The notes under the pieces were generated by a model. The model did not search any database, was not told the DNA's origin, and saw only the letters and a program-made list of their open reading frames with translations. From Methylobacterium symbioticum (lineage in GTDB: Bacteria > Pseudomonadota > Alphaproteobacteria > Rhizobiales > Beijerinckiaceae), in NCBI RefSeq assembly GCF_902141845.1, contig NZ_CABFPH010000039.1, forward strand, positions 1 through 49,287: 49,287 nucleotides of DNA, written 5' to 3'. Shown one piece after another: positions 41,747 through 49,287 of this stretch. The first letter of the stretch is position 1. Every line of letters starts with the position of its first letter. Position numbers and translations under genes: made by a program.

Positions 41747-42826
41747 ATGTCCCAGGCCATGAAACGGCGAAGCCTGCTCACGGTCGCGAGCGCGGCCACG
41801 GTGATGACGCTCGGCGGCGTCGGCTACGCCGCGCACCGGCGTTCCCGCAACCCCTATTACCAGGGCCCGAAGAGCGACCATTTCGACGGCCTGCGCTTTC
41901 ACAGCCCGGACCAGGCCGCCGACAAGGACCTCGCCGACGTGATCCGCTGGCAGCTCTCGCGCAAGGGCGAGGCTTGGCCGGCGCAGTTCCCGAGCCCTTT
42001 CCAGCCAGACAAGCCGCCGGAGCGCGTCTCGGGCCTGCGCGTCGTGCTGATCGGCCATGCGAGCTATCTCGTGCAGGTGGCGGGCCGCAACATCCTGATC
42101 GACCCGGTCTTCGCCAAGCGCGCGAGCCCGACCCGCTTCGCCGGGCCCAAGCGGGTCAACCCGCCCGGCATCGCCTATGCCGACCTGCCGCCGATCGACG
42201 CGGTGTTGATCACCCACAACCACTATGACCATCTGGAGGGGCCCACGGTCGCCCGCCTCTGGCAGGACCACCAGCCCGCGATCATCGCGCCGCTCGGCAA
42301 CGACGCGATCCTCAAGAGCTACGACGACGGCATGCCCGTCGAGCCCCGCGACTGGGGCGAGAGCATCGATCTGGGTCAGGGGCTCGCCGTGCACCTGACG
42401 CCGGCCAACCACTGGTCGGCGCGGGGACTGAACGACCGCCGCATGGCCCTGTGGTGCGCCTTCGTTCTGACCTCGCCCACGGGCGTGCACTACCATGTCG
42501 GCGATACCGGCCTCGGCGACGGCGCGATCTTCCGCGAGATTCGCGCCCGCTTCGGCGCACCGCGCCTCGCGACGCTGCCGATCGGCGCCTACGAGCCGCG
42601 CTGGTTCATGAAGCCACAGCACATGAACCCGGAGGACGCGGTGGAGGCGTTCAAGCTCCTCGGGCCGGGCCAGGCGCTCGGCCACCACTGGGGCACCTTC
42701 CGCCTTACCGACGAGGGCGTCGAACGGCCGGCCCAGGCCCTTGAGATGGCTCTCGACGCGGCCGGCCTGACGCGGGACCGCTTCCTGGCGCTGCGTCCCG
42801 GGCAGGTCTGGTCGGCCGAGGGCTGA
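41747..42826 (+). CDS. Metallo-beta-lactamase-fold hydrolase (NAPE-PLD/UlaG-like)
   Basis: 359 residues. The N-terminus KRRSLLTVASAATVMTLGGV looks like a twin-arginine signal or anchor. The metal motif HxHxDH appears as LITHNHYDHLEGPTV; further ligands are in TPANHWSARG, YHVGDTGLGDG and LGHHWGTFRL. This is the N-acyl-phosphatidylethanolamine-phospholipase-D-like branch of the fold. A periplasmic phosphodiesterase or lipid hydrolase is likely; the substrate is unknown. It starts 53 bases after the DUF6894 gene. The second ATG, 41759, is an alternative start. Confidence 0.87.
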   Translation: MSQAMKRRSLLTVASAATVMTLGGVGYAAHRRSRNPYYQGPKSDHFDGLRFHSPDQAADKDLADVIRWQLSRKGEAWPAQFPSPFQPDKPPERVSGLRVVLIGHASYLVQVAGRNILIDPVFAKRASPTRFAGPKRVNPPGIAYADLPPIDAVLITHNHYDHLEGPTVARLWQDHQPAIIAPLGNDAILKSYDDGMPVEPRDWGESIDLGQGLAVHLTPANHWSARGLNDRRMALWCAFVLTSPTGVHYHVGDTGLGDGAIFREIRARFGAPRLATLPIGAYEPRWFMKPQHMNPEDAVEAFKLLGPGQALGHHWGTFRLTDEGVERPAQALEMALDAAGLTRDRFLALRPGQVWSAEG

Positions 42827-43723
42827 TCAGGGCGCTGCCGTGCCCGGCCCGACGCGGGCACGGCGGCGGCTTCCCACAGTGATCCCGGCCGAGGCCACAA
42901 TGATGCAGGCGATGGCGAGCTCCTGCACGGCGGTCAGATGCTCGCCGAGGACGATGAGCGCCGCGAAGGAGGCGATCGCCGGCTCCAGACTCATCAGCAC
43001 GCCGAAGCTCTGCCGGTCGAGGCGGCGCAGGGCAAACATCTCCAGGGAGTAGGGCAGGGCGCTGGAGGCGACCGCCACGGCGAGCCCGCTCGCCAGCACG
43101 GCCGGCGCGAACAGGCCCGTCCCGGCCTCGGCGAGGCCGAAGGGCGCGACGACCAAGGCCGCCGTCGCCATCCCCAGCGAGACGGCCTGCCCCCCATGCG
43201 CCCGGCCAGCGCGCTGGCCGAACAGGATGTAGAGCGCCCAGGCCAGAGCCGCCCCGAGGACGTAGGCGACACCGACCGGATCGAGAGCACCCAGCCCGCC
43301 CGACGCGCTGCCAAGCGGCAGGAGCAGCCACAGCCCCAGCACGGCGAGCCCGATCCAGAGAAAATCCATCGGCCGCCGCGAGGCCGCGAGCGCGACAGCG
43401 AGCGGCCCCGCGAACTCGATCGCCACCGCCGGCCCGAGCGGGATAGTGCGCAGCGCCATGTAGAATAGCAGATTCATCAGGCCGAGGGCCGCCCCGTAGA
43501 GCAGGATCCAGCCGGCCTCGCCCGCATGGAGGCTGCGCCGCCAGGGCCGCCACACGGCGAGCAGGATCAGCGCCGAGAACCCGACGCGCAGGGCCGAGAC
43601 GCCCGCGGCCCCGACCAGAGGGAACAGGCTCTTGGCGAAGGCCGCCCCGGTCTGGAGCGAGACCATGCCGGTGACGAGGGCTGCGACGGGCAGGAGCAGG
43701 GCGGCGGGGCGGGACTCGGTCAC
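42827..43723 (-). CDS. EamA family drug/metabolite transporter
   Basis: 298 residues with about ten hydrophobic segments and the two-repeat EamA architecture: LLYGAALGLMNLLFYMALRT and IPLGPAVAIEFAGPLAVALA in the first half, FALRRLDRQSFGVLMSLEPA in the second. The motif order resembles RhtA-type threonine/homoserine exporters. The direction and substrate cannot be decided from sequence. Its stop codon directly adjoins that of the opposite hydrolase gene, so the two are convergent with no gap. Confidence 0.88.
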   Translation of the reverse strand: MTESRPAALLLPVAALVTGMVSLQTGAAFAKSLFPLVGAAGVSALRVGFSALILLAVWRPWRRSLHAGEAGWILLYGAALGLMNLLFYMALRTIPLGPAVAIEFAGPLAVALAASRRPMDFLWIGLAVLGLWLLLPLGSASGGLGALDPVGVAYVLGAALAWALYILFGQRAGRAHGGQAVSLGMATAALVVAPFGLAEAGTGLFAPAVLASGLAVAVASSALPYSLEMFALRRLDRQSFGVLMSLEPAIASFAALIVLGEHLTAVQELAIACIIVASAGITVGSRRRARVGPGTAAP

Positions 43724-43748
43724 GGCTCGGCCGCTGCCGCGCGCGGTG

Positions 43749-45062
<1,314 letters not shown>

Positions 45063-45177
45063 CGCTTGGGGCCAGCCTCGAGCGCGCATCGGCAAAAGGA
45101 CAAGCCCCGGAATGGGGTCCCGGGGCTCGCCGCGCAAGGGGTTCGCAGGAGGGAGGTGGCTGCGCCCGGGGACGATC

Positions 45178-46848
45178 TCAGGCCGCGCGCACTCCGCCGA
45201 CGAAACTGTCGACCTCCTGGCTGAGGCTGCCGGCGCGCTGGGCGAGTTCGCCGGCCGCAGCCAGCACCTGCTCGGAGCCGGCACCGGCCTCGCTCGCCGC
45301 GTGCCGGACCTCGGAGAGCAGCACCGTCACCGCCTCCGTGCCCTCGGCCGCCTCGGCGACGCTGCGGGCGATCTCGCTGGTGGCGACCTGCTGCTCCTCC
45401 ACCGCGGCGGCGACGCCGAGCGCGATCTCGTGCACGCTGCCGATGGTGCTGTCGACGGCGCCGATCGCGGAAACCGTCTCGCGGGTGGCCTTCTGGATCG
45501 TGGCGATCTGCGCGGTGATCTGATCGGTGGCCCGGGCGGTCTGACCGGCCAGCTCCTTGACCTCGGCGGCGACCACCGCGAAGCCGCGGCCCGCCTCGCC
45601 GGCGCGGGCCGCCTCGATCGTGGCATTGAGCGCCAGCAGGTTGGTCTGACCGGCGATGCTCGCGATCAGGCTCACCACCTCGCCGATGCCGGCGGCGCTG
45701 CGCTCCAGGATCTCGACCTGCTCCTGGCCGCGGCGGGTGCCCTCGACGGCGCCCGCTGCGGCATCGGCCGTGCGCCCCACCTGCTCGCCGATCTCGCGGG
45801 CGCTCTCGGCGAGTTGCTGGGCGGCGGCCGCGACCGACTGGACGCTCGTTGCCGTCTCACGCGCGCGGATCGCCCCGGCTGCGGCGCGCCCGCTCGTCGC
45901 CTCGGCATTGCCGGCAAGCGTCCGGGCCGTGGCCTCCATCTCGGCGGCCGCGGCGGCAAGGTGCTGGACGAGCTCGCCGACGCTGCCCTCGAAGTTCTGG
46001 GCGAGCGCGTTCATCTCGCCGCGCCGCGCCGCGCGCGCGGCCGCTCCGGCGCGCTCCTGCTCGGCGCGCAGGTCCTCGGCCGTCCGCATGGCCTCGGCGA
46101 AGACCTGCATGCTCGCCCAGATCGCGCCGATCTCGTCGCGGGTCGGCTTCACGGCGGGCAGGTCGTGCTGGCCACCGGCGAGGCGGCGGATCGCATCGGA
46201 GACCGCGGCAAGCGGACGGGCAATTTGGCGCTGGGCGATCAGGCCGCAGAGCACGGCGCTCGCGAGCGTGCCGCCGAGGGCGAGCACGAGGAGCAGGATC
46301 ATGCGCTGGTTCACCAGCGTCTCGGTCGCCGCGTCGATCGCCTCGACCTCGGCGCGGCCGCGCTTCACAAGCTCCGCGATGCCCGCCTGGAAGGCGCGGC
46401 GGTTGTTCTGGTTGGCGTCGTTGAAGCCGAGATCGGCGGCAGCCTTCGGCGAGATCTCGGTGCCGGCCCGGGCGATCTCGGTGCGCATCGCGGCGAAGGC
46501 CGCGGCGTCCGTCTTCAGCGCCTCGAAGAGCGGCCGGTCGGCGGGCCCGACGATCGGCTCCCAAGCCTTCAGGAGGGCATCCATCGCGGCGAGGCCCTTC
46601 GCGATCCCGTCGGCGTATTTGCGGGCCTCGGCGCGATCGGCGGAGGCGTACACGCCACGCGAATCCATCGTCACCTCGGAGGCGAGGCGGTTCAGGTTCG
46701 CCCCGTTGAGGGCGCGCGTCGCGGCGAGCTTGGTATCGTCGATGGCGCCGCTGAAGCTGACGAGCGAGCCGATACTGACGCCTGCCACCGCCAGGGTCAC
46801 CGTGCTGCAGCCCGCCACCAGCGCGAGCAGTTTCGTACCGATCTTCAT
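45178..46848 (-). CDS. Methyl-accepting chemotaxis protein
   Basis: 556 residues from ATG 46848. A membrane helix ([20 protein letters not shown]), a periplasmic four-helix sensor of about 160 residues, a second helix ([20 protein letters not shown]), a HAMP domain ([20 protein letters not shown]) and a signalling domain with the hairpin tip [20 protein letters not shown] then [20 protein letters not shown]. It relays ligand binding to CheA/CheW. No che genes are adjacent. It lies between hslV and hslU, all on the minus strand. The start [10 protein letters not shown] is chosen over an upstream in-frame ATG (46887). Confidence 0.94.
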   Translation of the reverse strand: MKIGTKLLALVAGCSTVTLAVAGVSIGSLVSFSGAIDDTKLAATRALNGANLNRLASEVTMDSRGVYASADRAEARKYADGIAKGLAAMDALLKAWEPIVGPADRPLFEALKTDAAAFAAMRTEIARAGTEISPKAAADLGFNDANQNNRRAFQAGIAELVKRGRAEVEAIDAATETLVNQRMILLLVLALGGTLASAVLCGLIAQRQIARPLAAVSDAIRRLAGGQHDLPAVKPTRDEIGAIWASMQVFAEAMRTAEDLRAEQERAGAAARAARRGEMNALAQNFEGSVGELVQHLAAAAAEMEATARTLAGNAEATSGRAAAGAIRARETATSVQSVAAAAQQLAESAREIGEQVGRTADAAAGAVEGTRRGQEQVEILERSAAGIGEVVSLIASIAGQTNLLALNATIEAARAGEAGRGFAVVAAEVKELAGQTARATDQITAQIATIQKATRETVSAIGAVDSTIGSVHEIALGVAAAVEEQQVATSEIARSVAEAAEGTEAVTVLLSEVRHAASEAGAGSEQVLAAAGELAQRAGSLSQEVDSFVGGVRAA

Positions 46849-46917
46849 GTGCAGAGCGCCCCACTCCCCTGGGGGCACATTGCGCACAATATCTCAAACC
46901 ATCCTTAATGGCTGGAC

Positions 46918-47484
46918 TTATCGTTCACTCACCTCGTCCAGGCTCTCGATCACGAGGCTCCCGTTCGTATACACGCAGATATCTGCGGCGATCTTCATCG
47001 CACGACGGACGATGGTCTCGGCGTCGTGCTCGCCGTCCTCGAGGGCGCGGGCGGCGGCGAGCGCGTAATTGCCTCCCGAGCCGATCGCCATCACGCCCGT
47101 CTCCGGTTCCAGCACGTCGCCGGCCCCGGACAGGAGCAGGCTGACCTCCTTGTCGGCGACCAGCATCATCGCCTCCAGGCGGCGCAGGTAGCGGTCGGTG
47201 CGCCAGTCCTTGGTCAGCTCGACGCAGGCGCGGGTGAGCTGGCCGGGATACTGCTCGAGCTTGGCCTCGAGACGCTCGAACAGCGTGAAGGCATCCGCCG
47301 TCGCGCCCGCGAAGCCGCCGATCACCGCGCCCTTGGCCAGACGCCTCACCTTGCGGGCATTGCCCTTCACGATAGTCTGGCCGAGGCTGACCTGCCCGTC
47401 GCCGCCGATGACGACGCGGCCGCCCTTGCGCACCATCAGAATCGTCGTCGCATGCATGCGCGGGAGGGCGTCGTGCTCGGCCAA
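46918..47484 (-). CDS. hslV: ATP-dependent protease peptidase subunit HslV
   Basis: 188 residues from TTG 47484, chosen because GGAG lies 6 bases upstream and because alphaproteobacterial HslV carries a short propeptide (here [12 protein letters not shown]) before the catalytic Thr of [20 protein letters not shown]. The rest, including [20 protein letters not shown] and [20 protein letters not shown], is proteasome-beta-like. It forms a double hexamer and degrades unfolded proteins delivered by HslU. ATG 47457 at MHATT is the alternative start. Confidence 0.95.
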   Translation of the reverse strand: MAEHDALPRMHATTILMVRKGGRVVIGGDGQVSLGQTIVKGNARKVRRLAKGAVIGGFAGATADAFTLFERLEAKLEQYPGQLTRACVELTKDWRTDRYLRRLEAMMLVADKEVSLLLSGAGDVLEPETGVMAIGSGGNYALAAARALEDGEHDAETIVRRAMKIAADICVYTNGSLVIESLDEVSER

Positions 47485-47642
47485 GGCTGTCTCCGGTGGC
47501 GTCGTCAGGTGATGATCGTTGCGCCGCAGGTAAGCGCTGACCGGCCCGAATGCCAACGGGGTGCTTGACCTCGCGCCGAAATTGCGTGCTCAGGACCCGC
47601 AAACCCAACCGACCCGATCGGGAAACGCCAAGGAGAGGCGCC

Positions 47643-48920
47643 ATGCCGCCGCTGTCCGAACTGTCCAACGAGGCGCTCGCCGACCTGCGCGCCGGTCTCC
47701 GCCAGGAATTCGAGGCGCTGAAGGGCCAGGGCCTCAAGCTCGACATGACCCGCGGCAAGCCGGCCTCTGCCCAGCTCGACCTCTCGGCCGAGATGCTGGC
47801 GCTCCCGGGCAACCGCGATACCACCGCCGAGGACGGCACGGACGCGCGCAACTACGGCAACCTGCAGGGTTTGGCCGAGACCCGCGCCCTGTTCGCGACC
47901 CTGATGGGCGCCCCGGCCGATCAGATCGTGGTCGCCAACAATTCGAGCCTCGCGCTCATGCACGACACCATCGTCTACGCGCTGCTCAAGGGCGTGCCGG
48001 GGGGCAAGGGTCCCTGGTCCAAGGAGGAGCCGATCAGCTTCCTCTGCCCGGTGCCGGGCTACGACCGCCACTTCGCCCTGTGCGAGGGCTACGGCATCCG
48101 CATGATCCCGGTGGAGATGACGGGTGAGGGCCCGGACATGGACGCCGTCGAGAAGGCGGCCGCCGACCCGTCCGTGAAGGGCATCTGGTGCGTGCCGAAA
48201 TACTCGAACCCGAGCGGCGAGACCTATAGCGAGGCGACCACCCGGCGGCTCGCGGCGATGAAGACCGGCGCGCCGGATTTCCGCATCTTCTGGGACAATG
48301 CCTACGCGGTGCATCACCTGACCACCGAGCGGCCGGCGCTTGCCAACATCCTCGAGGCCTGCGCCGAGGCCGGCAACCCGAACCGCGCCGTGGTCTTCGC
48401 CTCGACCTCGAAGGTGACGCTCGCCGGTGCCGGCCTCGCGCTCTGGGCCTCCTCGCCGGAGAACGTGCGCTGGTATCTCGCCCAGGCCGGCCGCCGCTCG
48501 ATCGGGCCGGACAAGCTCAACCAGCTCCGCCACGTTCGCTTCCTGCGCGACGATGCCGGCATCGCCGCCCATATGGAGAAGCACCGCGCGCTGATCGGCC
48601 CGAAATTCGCGGCCGTCGATGAGGCCTTCGCCGCCCGCCTGAACGGGCAGGGCGTCGCCCGCTGGAGCGCGCCGAAGGGCGGCTACTTCATCACGCTCGA
48701 CGTGCAGGACGGGACGGCGAGCAAGGTCGTGGCGCTCGCCAAGGAGGCCGGCATCGCGCTGACCCCGGCCGGCGCCACCCATCCCTACGGCAAGGACCCG
48801 CACGACCGGACGCTGCGCATCGCGCCGACCTTCCCGAGCCTCGCCGAGGTGCGCAAGGCCGCCGAGGCGGTGGCGCTCTGCACGCTGCTCGCCGCCTGCG
48901 AGGCGCGTCTGGCGGGCTGA
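47643..48920 (+). CDS. Aspartate aminotransferase-like PLP enzyme (MocR-type Ic subgroup)
   Basis: 425 residues with AAGGAG 7 bases before the ATG. The family pattern is LDMTRGKPASAQLDLSAEML, NYGNLQGLAETRALFATLMG, VPKYSNPSGETYSEATTRRL and FWDNAYAVHHL, with the PLP lysine in VVFASTSKVTLAGAGLALWA. This is the Aminotran_MocR/type Ic aspartate aminotransferase family. It probably interconverts aspartate and oxaloacetate with 2-oxoglutarate/glutamate, but exact substrates were not read from the sequence. Divergent from hslV. Confidence 0.9.
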   Translation: MPPLSELSNEALADLRAGLRQEFEALKGQGLKLDMTRGKPASAQLDLSAEMLALPGNRDTTAEDGTDARNYGNLQGLAETRALFATLMGAPADQIVVANNSSLALMHDTIVYALLKGVPGGKGPWSKEEPISFLCPVPGYDRHFALCEGYGIRMIPVEMTGEGPDMDAVEKAAADPSVKGIWCVPKYSNPSGETYSEATTRRLAAMKTGAPDFRIFWDNAYAVHHLTTERPALANILEACAEAGNPNRAVVFASTSKVTLAGAGLALWASSPENVRWYLAQAGRRSIGPDKLNQLRHVRFLRDDAGIAAHMEKHRALIGPKFAAVDEAFAARLNGQGVARWSAPKGGYFITLDVQDGTASKVVALAKEAGIALTPAGATHPYGKDPHDRTLRIAPTFPSLAEVRKAAEAVALCTLLAACEARLAG

Positions 48921-48931
48921 CACGGCCATCC

Positions 48932-48958
48932 CCTCTCCCCGCTTGCGGGGGAGAGGGT
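48932..48958. terminator. Terminator hairpin after the aminotransferase gene
   Basis: CCCTCTCCCC (48932-48941) pairs with GGGGAGAGGG (48949-48958). The rest of the gap to 49139 holds no gene but a further perfect palindrome CCTGCCTGCAC/GTGCAGGCAGG near 49076-49103 and an imperfect one (CCTCTCCCCGC/GCGGCGAGAGG) just after. These are intergenic repeats between convergent genes. Confidence 0.6.
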
Positions 48959-49139
48959 CGCGACGACCTCGTCGTCGGCGCGACGACGCGGCAGCCGAGG
49001 GTGAGGGGCGGTTTCGAGTAGAGGCTTTTCCGGAGCCGCCCCCTCACCACCGCTCCGGCTCACGCCTCCGCTTCCTGCCTGCACGCCCGGGTGCAGGCAG
49101 GCCTCTCCCCGCAAGCGGCGAGAGGGGGGTCGGTACCCC

Positions 49140-49287
49140 TCAGCGCTGGCGGCTCTTCACGCTCACGATGTTGGAGGCCTGGGCCTTCCGCTCCGGCAGG
49201 ATGTCTTTGACCTTTGCGACGATGGCGGCGGCGTCGAGGCCGGCCTCGGCATACATCCGCTCCGGCGTGTCGTGGTCCTGGTAGGTG
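49140..49287 (-). CDS. dxs: Probable 1-deoxy-D-xylulose-5-phosphate synthase, C-terminal end only
   Basis: The open frame from the window edge reads TYQDHDTPERMYAEAGLDAA then AIVAKVKDILPERKAQASNI and VSVKSRQR before TGA (49142-49140). The phrase D-x-x-T-P-x-x-M-Y-x-x-A-G-L-D followed by an IV-x-x-V helix is the usual C-terminus of alphaproteobacterial DXS. DXS makes the first intermediate of the MEP isoprenoid pathway. Only 48 residues are visible, so the name rests on this short tail. Confidence 0.6.
   Translation of the reverse strand, partial: TYQDHDTPERMYAEAGLDAAAIVAKVKDILPERKAQASNIVSVKSRQR

Noticed and set aside
48932..49103. Repeat cluster considered as a CRISPR array
   Set aside because: The units are palindromes of different sequence, with no regular direct repeats and spacers.

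Overview
The window looks like a chromosomal segment of a Methylobacterium/Methylorubrum-type alphaproteobacterium (order Hyphomicrobiales). I infer this from the very high GC outside one island, the class I lysyl-tRNA synthetase, the DUF6894 protein, the alphaproteobacterial-type HslV start, the glnK-amtB pair next to tesB and ubiH, and the abundant GC-rich intergenic palindromes. The genus is inferred, not proven. No rRNA, convincing tRNA or CRISPR array was seen.

Region by region: 1-12.0 kb is an assimilatory nitrate/nitrite locus. It runs nasT (ANTAR antiterminator) and nasS (cytoplasmic nitrate sensor), then a NirB-N-terminus-like FAD reductase, a siroheme nitrite reductase (nirA) and an Fe-S/FAD/NADPH flavoprotein, then nasA and cysG. 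In front of the FAD reductase I can read a sigma-54 promoter, two hexaloop hairpins and a mutually exclusive terminator, which is the layout expected for a NasT-controlled leader. 12.1-12.8 kb holds a Sco-family copper chaperone.

12.75-19.6 kb is a large membrane glycosyltransferase gene split by a 4,862-bp IS1595-family transposon (13889-18750). The transposon has perfect 35-bp inverted repeats and an 8-bp target duplication. Besides the transposase and several small DNA-binding proteins, it carries an AT-richer two-gene cargo: an ImmA/IrrE-type metallopeptidase and a class III nucleotide-cyclase-like protein. This is the best candidate in the window for an undescribed, possibly defence-related, system.

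19.6-29 kb: a periplasmic solute-binding protein, class I LysRS, a tyrosine-phosphatase-like protein, a GNAT acetyltransferase, inorganic pyrophosphatase, a UbiH-type hydroxylase, thioesterase TesB, GlnK and AmtB. 29-34 kb: an outer-membrane beta-barrel protein, then serA and serC on the opposite strand. 34-39 kb: the ffh-rpsP-rimM-trmD translation/secretion group, interrupted by a DUF4239 membrane protein and a frameshifted BrnA-like remnant.

39-49.3 kb: a coiled-coil protein, a 23-residue ORF with a near-perfect Shine-Dalgarno sequence, a Rieske oxygenase, a DUF6894 protein, a metallo-beta-lactamase-fold hydrolase, an EamA transporter, hslU and hslV separated by a chemotaxis receptor, a class I aminotransferase, and the 3' end of a probable dxs. 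Nitrogen is the main theme: nitrate reduction and sensing at the left, ammonium uptake and PII signalling in the middle, both with sigma-54-like promoters.
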